Of a stretch of DNA of 64,000 bases, positions 1 to 9,228 are shown piece after piece. The notes beneath the pieces are model-generated. The model did not search any database and was not told the DNA's origin. It saw nothing but the letters and a program-made list of their open reading frames with translations. A program made the translations under genes and the position numbers. Origin of the DNA: Methylobacterium phyllostachyos (GTDB lineage Bacteria; Pseudomonadota; Alphaproteobacteria; Rhizobiales; Beijerinckiaceae); the NCBI RefSeq assembly GCF_900103445.1, contig NZ_FNHS01000004.1, positions 1-64,000 of the forward strand, given 5' to 3'. Every line of letters starts with the position of its first letter. Position 1 is the first letter of the stretch.

Positions 1-706
1 CGCCGGTGAAGTAGAAGCTCCAGTTGTCCGCCACCTTGCCGTATTCGAGGTAGCCGGCGGTGCGGCCGTCCGAGCCGCCCCAGGCCGAGATCTCGGTGCC
101 CTGCCAGGTGAAGCCGTTCTTCATCTGGATGTTGACCGCGCCGCCGATGGCGTTGAGGCCGAAGACGGGGTTGCCGGTGACCACGTCGATGCGCTGGATG
201 GCCTGCGGCGGGATCAGGTCGAAGTTGACGACGTCGCCGAAGGCCTCGTTGATGCGGATGCCGTTCTGGTAGACGGCCAGTCCCTGAGGCACGCCCTGGA
301 CGGGAGAGGCGGTGAAGCCGCGGTAGTTCAGATCGACGCGGTTGCCGTTGCCCTGGGAGTCGTTGACGTTCACGCCGGGGGTCGAGCGGGCGAAGGTTGC
401 GATGATGTTGTCGGTGCCGCGATCGATGGCGATCTGGCGCGGCGTGACGGTCTCGACGGTGCTGGGGATCTTGTTGAGGGGCTGCTCGGAGCCGCGCAGG
501 CGCACGCTGCCGGGGGCGAGCGGGACGGTGGGGGCGATCTGTGCGGCCTGATCGAGGTTGAGGGCGCCGCTGGAATTGCCGCCGCCGGCACCGACCGGCG
601 AGGTCGAGACGACGCTGATTTCGTCAAGTGTGACAGCTTGCTGTGCTTGTGCCAGTCCGGGCAACATTGCAACGGACGCGATCAAGCTGCCTCGTAAGGC
701 GCGCAT
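1..706 (-). CDS. TonB-dependent outer-membrane receptor, N-terminal part
   Basis: This is the first 235 residues of a TonB-dependent receptor that runs off the left edge of the window. The product would sit in the outer membrane and take up a ligand such as a ferric chelate using TonB energy; the substrate cannot be told from this part. The start is the ATG at 706, preceded by a GGGGGA ribosome site, and it gives a signal peptide ending at LAQAQ. Next comes a low-complexity Gly/Ser linker and then the plug domain, with RQIAIDRGTDNI, the phrase STPGVNVND and the typical plug ending GLNAIGGAVNIQMKNG. The wording around QNGIRINEAFGD is also typical of FecA/CirA-type plugs. I see no clear Fur box upstream, so iron control is not shown. 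The family call is firm; the substrate is unknown. Confidence 0.9.
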   Translation of the reverse strand, partial: MRALRGSLIASVAMLPGLAQAQQAVTLDEISVVSTSPVGAGGGNSSGALNLDQAAQIAPTVPLAPGSVRLRGSEQPLNKIPSTVETVTPRQIAIDRGTDNIIATFARSTPGVNVNDSQGNGNRVDLNYRGFTASPVQGVPQGLAVYQNGIRINEAFGDVVNFDLIPPQAIQRIDVVTGNPVFGLNAIGGAVNIQMKNGFTWQGTEISAWGGSDGRTAGYLEYGKVADNWSFYFTG

Positions 707-1840
707 GTGTTCCCCCAACCAAGTCTATGCCCACGTCCTGCTTTTTCAGGTCCGCTCGATGCACTGATGCTTGTTCGTCAGATCCGCACAAATCACGGGA
801 TCGTGTTGAGGCTATTTTTACAGTCAGAGGTTCATCGCCGAACTCGTCCTGTGGCTTCGGCGCCACATCGATTGCGCCAGTTTCTCAGAGGGTTAGGGCA
901 AGTTCGGAAATAGAAATCGGGATCATTCGGCAATCGCGTCAGCACGATGGTGATGTGATTTCGGGCCCCGGGGTCTCCGATCGCTGCACGTGGCCAAAAC
1001 CGGGAATCGCAGCGTTCCTATCCACCTCCAATCCCGGCAAAACCACAATGGTTTTCCGACGGGGCGTGACGCACGCTCTCTCACGCGCCAGGCGAGTCGC
1101 CGCAGATCAGGTGCATCGGCCTGCGTGCCGAAACCGTCACGCGAGACGTGGCTCTGTCACGACAGAAGGTTCGAGCCGCTTCTTCCTCCGTCGCCCACGC
1201 CCGGGGCGTCGACGCTCCCGAGTCGGAAGTGAGGCGCCTCGTTCCGGGAGTGTCTGCTGCGTACCGTCGGCCCCGGAGAGATCTCTACGAGCGGGCTGGG
1301 TCGCGACGACCTCACCCACAGGACTTCATGACCGAACACCTTGCCGATGCCCTGGCCCGGTACGGCACCGAAGGCCCGATCAGCGCACCCTGCGGCGAGG
1401 TCGGGCCGCGCGCCAGCGACCAGCCAATCAGCAGCAGCATTCCTCGCCGCGGTCGCAGCAGGCTCCCCCTCCGGAACCGCCACCTCATGGCAACGCGGAT
1501 CCGATCGACCCGCCGAGTCAGCTTTGCGGAGAGCGTAAGCCGCGCCGGTTGAGCGGCCGGAGGGCTTCAACTTTGATCGCCCGAGCATGGCACAGGCGCT
1601 GCCCGCCACGGTTCAGGTTTCCGGCTGAAGCTCGCGCCGTATGCGGCCACGGTAGCCCCAGTCCGTTCACGGGACGACAGGGAACGTCAGGGCATCCATG
1701 GTCCCTGACGTCGTACGGTGAGCGAGCTCTGGCGCGCGTGGGGCCGTGATTATGACCCGCGGCCCATAGGGATCTCGAACGGAATGACCGCCCCTGCGCG
1801 CGAATGCATCGAAGTGGTTCGACGACCCGACTAAACGACA
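707..1840. other. Long intergenic stretch without a recognisable gene
   Basis: About 1.1 kb lies between the TonB receptor start and the tRNA-Gly terminator. Open frames exist on both strands, including a 368-codon one on the plus strand, but they have no recognisable domain and are rich in Arg, Ser and Pro as expected from random high-GC sequence. The first 200 bases next to the receptor are the likely place for its promoter. The remainder may be decayed coding sequence; nothing can be assigned. Confidence 0.5.
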
Positions 1841-1862
1841 AAGGCCGCAAAGATGCGGCCTT
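1841..1862 (-). terminator. Probable terminator of tRNA-Gly
   Basis: A perfect 9-bp stem (AAGGCCGCA against TGCGGCCTT) with a 4-base loop lies 28 bases beyond the 3' end of the tRNA. On the minus strand it is followed by a T-rich stretch (TTTGTCGTTTAG). The position and form fit a Rho-independent terminator, although the T run is interrupted. Confidence 0.7.
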
Positions 1863-1889
1863 GTAAGTCATTCAGTTGGTTGGGAAAAC

Positions 1890-1964
1890 TGGAGCGGGCG
1901 AAGGGATTCGAACCCTCGACCCCAACCTTGGCAAGGTTGTGCTCTACCCCTGAGCTACACCCGC
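1890..1964 (-). tRNA. tRNA-Gly (anticodon GCC)
   Basis: Read on the minus strand, the acceptor arm GCGGGTG pairs with CGCCCGC. The D arm is GCTC...GAGC, the anticodon stem CAACC/GGTTG encloses the loop TTGCCAA, and the T arm contains GGTTCGAATCC. The anticodon is GCC, so it reads GGC/GGT glycine codons. The CCA end is encoded (bases 1890-1892). The sequence closely resembles rhizobial tRNA-Gly(GCC). Confidence 0.96.
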
Positions 1965-2072
1965 TCACTAGTGCCGCGCCGCCTGGACTTTCGTGCCGGC
2001 GGCCCCCGGCGCGGCTCTCTAAACACCATTCCGTCGGACGACGCAAGCGTCTCTTTGCACCTTCGTGACGAT

Positions 2073-2537
2073 TCACCAGTTCGGATCCGGCGGGAGGCCC
2101 TTACGGACCTCCCGCAAGCGGGCGCGAGTGGCGCGGGTCGTCCCCTCGGGCAGCGCATCGAGCGGGAAGAAAGCGCAGGCGGCGATCTCCCGGTCGGGCG
2201 CTTTGGGCCGCAGCACGGTGAAGGATGGCAGGACAAAGAGCGCCACGTGATCGCGGGGCGCGGCAGCGGCGTTGCGGTAGAGACCGATCAGCCGGGGCGG
2301 CGCGTCGGCGACGATCTCCGCTTCCTCGCGGAACTCGCGGATCATGGCCTCGACCGCCGTCTCCCCACGCTCGACGCCACCACCCGGCAGGTGCCATCCG
2401 CTGATGTAGGTGTGGCGCACCAGCCCCACGCGGCCCTCTGCGTCGACGGCGACGCCGCGCACCCCGAGGGTCATTCCCCGGGTCGCGAGCGCCCCGAGGT
2501 GGAACAGGCGCCGCAGCAGCCGCTGGTCGAGGAGCAT
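2073..2537 (-). CDS. NUDIX hydrolase
   Basis: This 154-residue protein carries a NUDIX fold that should hydrolyse a nucleoside diphosphate linked to another moiety. The NUDIX box is visible as GGGVERGETAVEAM followed by REFREEAEI. The Glu residues of the REXXEE core that bind metal are present, but the last conserved Gly of the box is replaced by Ala. I chose the ATG at 2537, giving MLLDQRLLRRL, because the longer frame runs back into the preceding FAH-family gene; no strong ribosome site is seen. It lies 19 bases after the stop of that gene on the same strand, so the two are probably cotranscribed. The substrate is not predictable. Confidence 0.9.
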   Translation of the reverse strand: MLLDQRLLRRLFHLGALATRGMTLGVRGVAVDAEGRVGLVRHTYISGWHLPGGGVERGETAVEAMIREFREEAEIVADAPPRLIGLYRNAAAAPRDHVALFVLPSFTVLRPKAPDREIAACAFFPLDALPEGTTRATRARLREVRKGLPPDPNW

Positions 2538-2556
2538 GTCTGTGCGCAGCCGCGGA

Positions 2557-3252
2557 TCAGACGACGTCGAGGGTGATCGCGCCGAGGCCGGCGATCGACG
2601 CCACCATGCGCTGTCCGCGCTCGACGGCACCGACGCCAGAGGGCGTGCCGGTAAAGATCAGATCACCCGGCTGCAGCGTGAAATAGCCCGACAGGTAGGC
2701 GACCTGTTCGGCCACAGACCAGATCATGTCACCGAGATCGCCCTTCTGGCGCGTCTCCCCATCCACCGACAAAGTGATCGGGCCTTGCGCCGGGTGGCCC
2801 ACCAGCGAGGCCGGATGCAGGGCGCCGATCGGCCCCGAACTGTCCGCCGCCTTGCCGGTGTCCCAGGGCCGCGAGAGCTTCTTGGCCTCGTCCTGAAGAT
2901 CGCGGCGGGTCATATCCAGGCCGATCGCGTAGCCGTAGACGTGATCGAGGGCGCCCTCGACCGGAAGGTCACTGCCGCCACCGGCGAGCGCGGCCACCAA
3001 CTCAACCTCGAAATGATAGTTGCTGGTCTTGGGCGGATAGGGGTGGGGCGCCGGCTCGGAGCCGACGATCTGCAGGGCATCGGCCGGTTTCATGAAGAAG
3101 AACGGCGGCTCCCGGTCCGGATCGGCCCCCATTTCACGGGCGTGGGCGGCGTAGTTCCGACCGACGCAATACACGCGCCGGACAGGGAAAAAGTCGCTGC
3201 TGCCGACGATCGGGAGCGCGATGCGGGGCGGATTCTGGATGACGGAGAGCAT
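2557..3252 (-). CDS. Fumarylacetoacetate hydrolase family protein
   Basis: A 231-residue single-domain FAH-family enzyme. Family members cleave C-C bonds of 2,4-dioxo acids (fumarylpyruvate, acylpyruvates) or decarboxylate oxaloacetate, using a divalent metal. The opening CVGRNYAAHAREMG, the KP(A) segment, the metal-binding FEVELVAAL (E-x-E), the GYAIGLDMTRRDLQ block and the ending FTGTPSGVGAV are all characteristic. The start ATG at 3252 has an AGAGG ribosome site. It is divergent from the FAD-linked dehydrogenase at 3387 and precedes the NUDIX gene. It could be a fumarylpyruvate hydrolase, but no gentisate or aromatic-degradation genes are nearby to support that. Confidence 0.93.
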   Translation of the reverse strand: MLSVIQNPPRIALPIVGSSDFFPVRRVYCVGRNYAAHAREMGADPDREPPFFFMKPADALQIVGSEPAPHPYPPKTSNYHFEVELVAALAGGGSDLPVEGALDHVYGYAIGLDMTRRDLQDEAKKLSRPWDTGKAADSSGPIGALHPASLVGHPAQGPITLSVDGETRQKGDLGDMIWSVAEQVAYLSGYFTLQPGDLIFTGTPSGVGAVERGQRMVASIAGLGAITLDVV

Positions 3253-3386
3253 CTCTGCCTCTGTGGTGAAACGTCCAGGGCCGGATATCGGCTGCCCGGG
3301 ACCGACGCGACCGTTGTAAGGTGAGTGCTGCCGCGTGCCATACTGCCGGTTGTCGAGCGCGCGCTCTGGTCTACAAAATTTTTGCG

Positions 3387-4838
3387 ATGACTCCGACAGC
3401 GACCACGCACGATACCCTGCTTGCCGCTTTGCGCGACGCCCTCGGCCCGCGCCACGTGCTGACCGAGCCGGACGATCTCGCGCCTTATGTGACCGAGACC
3501 CGGAAGCTCTTCACGGGCTCAGCGCTCGCAACGCTGCGTCCGGGCTCGACCCAGGAGGTGGCGTTTGCCGTCCGCGCCTGCACCCAGGCTGGCCTTTCGG
3601 TCGTGCCGCTCGGCGGCAATACCGGGCTCACCGGCGCCGGGATCCCGCAGGGCGGCGTGGTCCTGTCACTCGAACGGATGACGCGCCTGCGCGCCATCGA
3701 TCCGGTGGATGCCACCATCACGGTGGAAGCGGGGATGATCCTGCAGGATGTTCAGGACGCCGCGGAGCGTGCCGGTTTGCTGTTCCCCCTCTCCTACGCC
3801 TCGCGCGGATCGGCGCGGATCGGCGGGGGGATCAGCACCAATGCCGGTGGGATCGCGGTCGTGGCCTACGGCAATGCCCGGGATCTCGTCCTCGGTCTCG
3901 AGGTGGTGTTGGCTGACGGGCGAGTCTGGAACGGGTTGAGAGCCCTGCGCAAGGACAATGCGGGCTATGATCTTAAGCAGCTCTTCATCGGCTCGGAGGG
4001 GACGCTTGGCATCGTCACGGCAGCGGTGCTGAAGCTGTATCCGAAGCCGCGCAGCACCAGCGTCGCCTTCGTCGGGCTGGATTCGGCACGGGCCGCCCTC
4101 GATCTGTTCGTGTTTCTGAGGACGCGGATGGATCGGGACCTGACGGCCTTCGAATACCTGCCACCCTTCGCTCTGGGGATCGTCCTGCGCCATGTCCCAG
4201 GTACGGTCCAACCGCTGGCCGGGGCGCACGGAGCCTACGCGCTCATCGAAGCCGCCTCGGCGCGGCCCGACTCGGATATGCGCGAGGCGCTGGAATCGGC
4301 GCTGGGCGAGGCCCTGGCGCAAGGACTGATCGCCGACGCCACAATCGGGGCGAGCGGTGCTCAGAACACCGCCTTATGGCGGCTGCGCGAGGGCATCCCC
4401 GAGGCGCAGACCCGCGAGGGCGCCTCGATCAAGCACGACGTGTCGGTGCCCCTGTCGCGCCTGCCCGATTTCCTGGAGCAGGCTGGTGCGGCCTGCATGG
4501 CGGAGATGCCCGGCCTGCGCCCCTGTGGCTTCGGCCATTTCGGCGACGGCAACATCCATTTCAACCTGTCGCAACCGCCGGGCATGCCGGCGGCAGATTT
4601 CCTGGCCGAATGGGGGCGCTTCAACCGCATCGTTCACGACATCGTGCATGGCTTCGGTGGTTCGATTGCGGCCGAGCACGGTGTGGGTTTGATCAAGCGC
4701 GAGGAGCTGGAGCGCTACGGCGATCCCGTCGGGCTCGACCTGATGCGCAAACTGAAGGATGCGCTCGATCCGGAACAGCTGCTGAACCCCGGCAAAATCA
4801 TCGCTCGGCGTGTCGCAGGGCCAATCTCCGAACCCTGA
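3387..4838 (+). CDS. FAD-linked 2-hydroxyacid dehydrogenase (GlcD / D-2-hydroxyglutarate dehydrogenase-like)
   Basis: A 483-residue flavoprotein of the FAD-binding oxidase/type 4 family that oxidises a D-2-hydroxyacid such as D-lactate, glycolate or D-2-hydroxyglutarate. The N-terminal PCMH-type FAD domain shows VVPLGGNTGLTGAGIP and IGGGISTNAGG, and FIGSEGTLGIVT closes the FAD site. The C-terminal cap carries GHFGDGNIHFN and AAEHGVGL, with the His residues that bind metal and substrate in this family. I chose the ATG at 3387 because family members begin near here; the frame is open further upstream without similarity. It is a single gene divergent from the FAH-family hydrolase. The motif wording fits the D-2-hydroxyglutarate dehydrogenase branch, but the substrate is an inference. 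Confidence 0.92.
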   Translation: MTPTATTHDTLLAALRDALGPRHVLTEPDDLAPYVTETRKLFTGSALATLRPGSTQEVAFAVRACTQAGLSVVPLGGNTGLTGAGIPQGGVVLSLERMTRLRAIDPVDATITVEAGMILQDVQDAAERAGLLFPLSYASRGSARIGGGISTNAGGIAVVAYGNARDLVLGLEVVLADGRVWNGLRALRKDNAGYDLKQLFIGSEGTLGIVTAAVLKLYPKPRSTSVAFVGLDSARAALDLFVFLRTRMDRDLTAFEYLPPFALGIVLRHVPGTVQPLAGAHGAYALIEAASARPDSDMREALESALGEALAQGLIADATIGASGAQNTALWRLREGIPEAQTREGASIKHDVSVPLSRLPDFLEQAGAACMAEMPGLRPCGFGHFGDGNIHFNLSQPPGMPAADFLAEWGRFNRIVHDIVHGFGGSIAAEHGVGLIKREELERYGDPVGLDLMRKLKDALDPEQLLNPGKIIARRVAGPISEP

Positions 4839-5093
4839 CAAATTTGTGCGGCGCGCCATAATTCGGCGCGGAGACAGGTGCAGGACAGACACGCACCGCG
4901 GCCATCGGCGGCGGCGGCCAACCGCGTTAAGCCTCTGCTAAGGCGGTCGTCAGACCCTTTTAAGACCGACGCGAACGTGTCCGTTACGGCCCGGCATGAC
5001 AATTGCTCATCGTCCAAGCCATCTCGCATATGCGAGATGATGCGACGAACCGTCAACGACAGGCTGTGACACATCCTTTTGGAGATCGACGGA

Positions 5094-5387
5094 ATGCCTA
5101 CCTCATTGGCCCGCGTGCAGACCACGGAAGCGAGCCGCTATCTGCAGCAGCTCTGCCGGCACTGGAGCCACAAGTTCAAGGTTGAGGCGACCCCTGAGCA
5201 CGGTACTGTTCCGTTCGGCGAGGATCGCGTCTGCACCTTCGACGCCGAACCGGACGCGCTGGTGATGCGCATCGACAGCACGGACCCGGTCAACCTCACA
5301 CGGCTCGAGAACGTGGTGGCAGATCATCTGGCTCGCTTCGCCTTCCGCGAGAGCCTCGGCGACATCCGCTGGTCGCGCGCAGCCTGA
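5094..5387 (+). CDS. DUF2218 domain protein
   Basis: A 97-residue small soluble protein matching the DUF2218 family, whose function is not known. The pattern SRYLQQLCRHWSHKF near the N terminus and RLENVVADHLARFAFRE near the C terminus is typical; family members often begin with a similar TxxASRYLxQLCKHW phrase. The ATG at 5094 is preceded by GGAG at 5081-5084, which favours it over an in-frame TTG at 5079. The 250 bases upstream, after the FAD-linked dehydrogenase, are free for a promoter. It converges on putA with 64 bases between. In some bacteria DUF2218 genes sit next to siderophore or iron genes; that context is not seen here. Confidence 0.88.
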   Translation: MPTSLARVQTTEASRYLQQLCRHWSHKFKVEATPEHGTVPFGEDRVCTFDAEPDALVMRIDSTDPVNLTRLENVVADHLARFAFRESLGDIRWSRAA

Positions 5388-5451
5388 AGCGCTTTCGGAT
5401 GGGGTTGTCCGGTGCCTCGCCTGCTCTGGCGAGCGAATCGCCGAAGGCCCC

Positions 5452-8400
5452 TTAGCCGATACTCATCAGGCTGGCGTTGCCTCCGGCGGCAGCCGTGTTA
5501 ATCGCGGTCGAGACCTCTTCGACCAGACCGGCTGCCCAGTAGAAATCGCCGTCGGCCAACGCGTTCGACGTGCGGGCCTGCATCGGCAGGATCGCGCCGT
5601 CCCGCGCCGCGACGGCGCAGTTGACGGCGCGCAGGCCTTCCCCCGCGCCCTCGAACAAGATCGCACGGACGTCGCCCGCGCGATCGAGGTCGGGCGCATG
5701 CGCGACGCGCGTCGCGAGGTCGGCTGGAAGGTCCCGTAGGAGCAGGCGGGCCCCTTCCCTTCCGACGACGACAGCCCGGTTCCCGCAGGCCAGAATCATC
5801 CCGATTTGAGTCAGCAAGCCCGCTTCGGTTTCGGCCACAGCGGCGACGAGCCCACGCGGCCGCAGCGCGTAGAGGTTCCGTTCACCGACCGGTCCTGCCA
5901 AGGCGATCTCGTGATTGGCTGGGTAGCGCGCCGCCGCCAGACGATGGGCCAGGGAGCCATGCCCCCGCGCGGCCAGCCAGTCGAGATAGGAGGGAACGGG
6001 AAAGCCCGAACCGGCAAGTCCATCAAGGATCGAATCCGGCGCTCTTCGGACCAAGCGTCCGAGATAGAGCGGACCGCCGGCTTTCGGCCCCGTACCGGAC
6101 AGCCCGGAGCCGCCGAAGGGCTGCACGCCGACCACCGCACCGATCATGTTACGGTTCACGTAGCGGTTGCCGGCGCGGACACGGCCCAGGATCCGGGCGA
6201 TGGTTCCATCGATGCGGCTGTGCAGGCCGAAAGTCAGGCCGTAGCCAGCTGCCTCAAGATCGGAAAGAAGATCGTCGAGCTCCGTCCGCCGGTAGCGCAG
6301 AACATGGAGCACGGGGCCGAAGACCTCGTGCTCGACATCGGCCACGCGGCCGATCTCGATCAGGGTTGGGGGTACGAAGGTCCCGCCGGTCGCCTCGGGC
6401 GGCAGGGCAAGTTGCTCAACGGGAAAGCCCCGGACGCGCATCGCCGCCACATGGCCGGCGATCCCGTTAGCCGCCGCCGCAGTGATTACCGGGCCTATAT
6501 CGACGCGGATGCGGCGGGGATCGCCGATCGTCAGCTCGCGCAGGGCGCCCTTCAGCATATGCAGCACCCGGTCGGCGACGTCCTCCTGCAGGCATAAGAT
6601 TCGCAGGGCCGAGCAGCGCTGTCCGGCCGAGTCGAAGGCCGAGGCGATGACATCCGCCACGACCTGCTCAGGGAGGGCGGACGAATCCACCACCATGGCG
6701 TTCTGGCCACCGGTCTCGGCAATGAGGGGCACCGGTTCGGCGTGGCGGCCGAGGCGCTGAGCCAAGCAATGCTGGATCTCCTTGGCGACCGCCGTCGAGC
6801 CGGTGAAGATCACGCCCTGGACCCGCGGATCCGCAACCAGAGCGGCACCGACCACGCCATCGCCGGGCAGGATCTGGAGCACGTCCTCGGGAACGCCCGC
6901 CGCCTGGAGCAGCCGCACGGCTTCGGCGGCGACGAGCGGCGTCTCCTCGGCTGGTTTGGCCAGAACCGTGTTGCCCGCCGCCAAAGCGGCCGCCACCTGC
7001 CCGACAAAGATCGCCAGTGGGAAATTCCACGGCGCGATGCATACGACCGGCCCGAGCGGTTCGTGCTCCGCCTTCAGGTTTCGCTCGGCCTCCACAGCGT
7101 AAAAGCGCAGAAAATCCACAGCCTCGCGGACTTCCGCGACGGCTGCGGCGAAGGTCTTGCCGGCCTCACGCACGATCAGGCCGACGAGCATCGGCATCTG
7201 GACCTCGAATTCCCCGGCGGCGCGCAGCAGGCCGGAGGTCCGCTCGGTTGCCGACCGCGCTGCCCAGGCCGGCGCGGCGGCTTCGGCGCGCGCGAGTGCA
7301 CGGATGATGTCGGAAGGCGTGGCCGAATGGCAGGAGCCGACCACGTCCGCGGGATCGGCGGGGTTGCGCACGGGCGCGGCCTCTCCGGTCCCACCGCCCC
7401 CGGGGGGCATCGCCCGCCACACGGTCCGAACGCTCGCCGCCAGCCCCTTCGACAGCTGGGCGAGGGCCGCTTCGTCGGCGAGATCGAGGCCGGCGGCGTT
7501 GAACCGGACGGAACCGTAGAGCGCGCAGGGCAGAGCGATCCCCTCGTGCGGTGCGCCCGGGACCGGCATGGCGTTCACCGTCGCGACCGGGTCGGCGATC
7601 AGCGTCTCCACCGGCACGGATGCGTCGGCGACTTGGTTGACGAAGGAGGTGTTCGCCCCGTTCTCCAGAAGACGCCGGACCAGGTAGGCGAGCAGAGTCT
7701 CGTGCGCCCCCACGGGCGCGTAGATCCGGCACGGGCGCCGTAGGCCGGAGCCCGACACCACGTCCGCGTAGAGCGGCTCGCCCATCCCATGCAGGCATTG
7801 GAATTCATATTGGCCGAGGTGGAAGTCCGGCCCCGCCATCTCCACGATGCTGGCGAGCGTCTGCGCGTTGTGAGTGGCGAATTGCGGGAAGACCGCGTCC
7901 GGGGCGGCAAGGAGCCGACGGGCGCAGGCGAGGTACGACACGTCGGTGTGAACCTTGCGGGTGAAGACGGGGAAAGCGGGGAGCCCGTCCACCTGCGCAC
8001 GCTTGATCTCGCTATCCCAGTAGGCGCCCTTAACGAGGCGTACCATCAGGCGTCGCCCGCTGCGCCGGGCGAGGTCGATCAGCACCTCGATTGCGAAGGG
8101 ACAGCGCTTGCCGTAGGCCTGGACTACGAAGCCAAGGCCGTCCCAGCCAGCCAGCTCGTGCGCGACCGCGAGTTCTTCCAGAATGTCGAGGGTGAGGTCG
8201 AGGCGGTCGGCCTCCTCGGCATCGATGTTCAGGCCGATATCGTAGGCCTTCGCCAGCTGCGCGAGGCTCAGCACCCGGGGCACAAGCTCGGCCAGGACGC
8301 GTCCGCGTTGCGCCCGGACGTAGCGCGGGTGGAGCGCCGACAGCTTGATCGAGATGCCCGGACCGCGCAGCACGCCGCGGCCGCCCGAGGCCTGGCCGAT

Positions 8401-9120
8401 CGCGCGGATTGCTTCCTGGTAAGAGCCAAGGTACCGCGCGGCATCCTCCGTAGTGCGGGCCCCCTCGCCCAGCATATCGTACGAGGCGGCGAAGCCCTGT
8501 CGCTCCATCCGCCCAGCGTGGCGGAGGGCTTCTGCGATGGTCCGGCCGGCGACGAACTGCTCACCCATCATCCGAACGGCGAGATCGACGCCCCTGCGGA
8601 TCAGAGGCTCACCGCCGCGGGCGATCAGCCGGGTGAGCGCGCTGGACAGGCCCGCCTCGTTCCGGGTCGCGGCCAGCCGGCTGGTTATCAGCAGGCCCCA
8701 GGTCGCCGCGTTGACGAATGGCGACGGGCTGTGTCCCAGATGGGCTGCCCAATCCCCGCCCGCGATCTTGTCCCGGATCAGCGCGTCGCGGGTGGCACGG
8801 TCCGGGATGCGCAGCAGCGCCTCGGCGAGGCACATCAGCGCGACGCCCTCCTCACTCGACAGGGTGTATTCGTGGATGAGGCCTTCCACCCCGCCGCGAC
8901 GGACGCGGTGCCGCAGGGACTCCACCAGACCGCGGGCCGTAGCCGCGACACGTTCCGCCGCCGCAGCGGACAGGCTTGCCTGATCGAGCAGGGGCGCGAT
9001 GCAGTCCGGTTCAGGCCGGCGGCTGGCCGTGATCACGGCCTGACGCAACGGTGACAGAGTGGGCGCGTCGATCGGATCGAACGTATCGGCGTCGCCATGG
9101 ATGTCGCGGGATGCGAGCAT
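5452..9120 (-). CDS. putA: Bifunctional proline dehydrogenase / L-glutamate-gamma-semialdehyde dehydrogenase PutA
   Basis: A 1222-residue enzyme that oxidises proline to glutamate in two steps, with FAD in the first domain and NAD in the second. The proline dehydrogenase barrel spans roughly residues 170-490, with VRLVKGAYWDSEIKRAQ near 361-377 and FATHNAQT near 414. The aldehyde dehydrogenase part spans about 560-1010, with APWNFP near 696, the general base Glu in ETGGQN near 802 and the catalytic Cys in GQRCSALR near 836. A further C-terminal region of about 200 residues is the extra domain of long PutA forms. The first 47 residues of E. coli PutA, a ribbon-helix-helix DNA-binding domain, are missing, so this PutA should not repress its own gene. 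No divergent putR-like regulator lies next to it. The start ATG at 9120 gives the usual alphaproteobacterial N terminus. Confidence 0.97.
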   Translation of the reverse strand: MLASRDIHGDADTFDPIDAPTLSPLRQAVITASRRPEPDCIAPLLDQASLSAAAAERVAATARGLVESLRHRVRRGGVEGLIHEYTLSSEEGVALMCLAEALLRIPDRATRDALIRDKIAGGDWAAHLGHSPSPFVNAATWGLLITSRLAATRNEAGLSSALTRLIARGGEPLIRRGVDLAVRMMGEQFVAGRTIAEALRHAGRMERQGFAASYDMLGEGARTTEDAARYLGSYQEAIRAIGQASGGRGVLRGPGISIKLSALHPRYVRAQRGRVLAELVPRVLSLAQLAKAYDIGLNIDAEEADRLDLTLDILEELAVAHELAGWDGLGFVVQAYGKRCPFAIEVLIDLARRSGRRLMVRLVKGAYWDSEIKRAQVDGLPAFPVFTRKVHTDVSYLACARRLLAAPDAVFPQFATHNAQTLASIVEMAGPDFHLGQYEFQCLHGMGEPLYADVVSGSGLRRPCRIYAPVGAHETLLAYLVRRLLENGANTSFVNQVADASVPVETLIADPVATVNAMPVPGAPHEGIALPCALYGSVRFNAAGLDLADEAALAQLSKGLAASVRTVWRAMPPGGGGTGEAAPVRNPADPADVVGSCHSATPSDIIRALARAEAAAPAWAARSATERTSGLLRAAGEFEVQMPMLVGLIVREAGKTFAAAVAEVREAVDFLRFYAVEAERNLKAEHEPLGPVVCIAPWNFPLAIFVGQVAAALAAGNTVLAKPAEETPLVAAEAVRLLQAAGVPEDVLQILPGDGVVGAALVADPRVQGVIFTGSTAVAKEIQHCLAQRLGRHAEPVPLIAETGGQNAMVVDSSALPEQVVADVIASAFDSAGQRCSALRILCLQEDVADRVLHMLKGALRELTIGDPRRIRVDIGPVITAAAANGIAGHVAAMRVRGFPVEQLALPPEATGGTFVPPTLIEIGRVADVEHEVFGPVLHVLRYRRTELDDLLSDLEAAGYGLTFGLHSRIDGTIARILGRVRAGNRYVNRNMIGAVVGVQPFGGSGLSGTGPKAGGPLYLGRLVRRAPDSILDGLAGSGFPVPSYLDWLAARGHGSLAHRLAAARYPANHEIALAGPVGERNLYALRPRGLVAAVAETEAGLLTQIGMILACGNRAVVVGREGARLLLRDLPADLATRVAHAPDLDRAGDVRAILFEGAGEGLRAVNCAVAARDGAILPMQARTSNALADGDFYWAAGLVEEVSTAINTAAAGGNASLMSIG

Positions 9121-9228
9121 GAACCATCCCCCGGACCGCTGCGCCGGCGCGGAGGCCGACTCGGCTCAGGCTACGCGGTGCAAAGCCGCGATTTAAGCCC
9201 CCTCGGTTGAAGACCGCTCATGGAGCCA

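Noticed and set aside
643..1749. 368-codon plus-strand open frame
   Set aside because: It starts antisense inside the TonB receptor, has no domain and consists of Arg/Ser/Pro-rich text typical of random high-GC frames.
7789..9054. 421-codon plus-strand open frame
   Set aside because: Antisense to the proline dehydrogenase part of putA.
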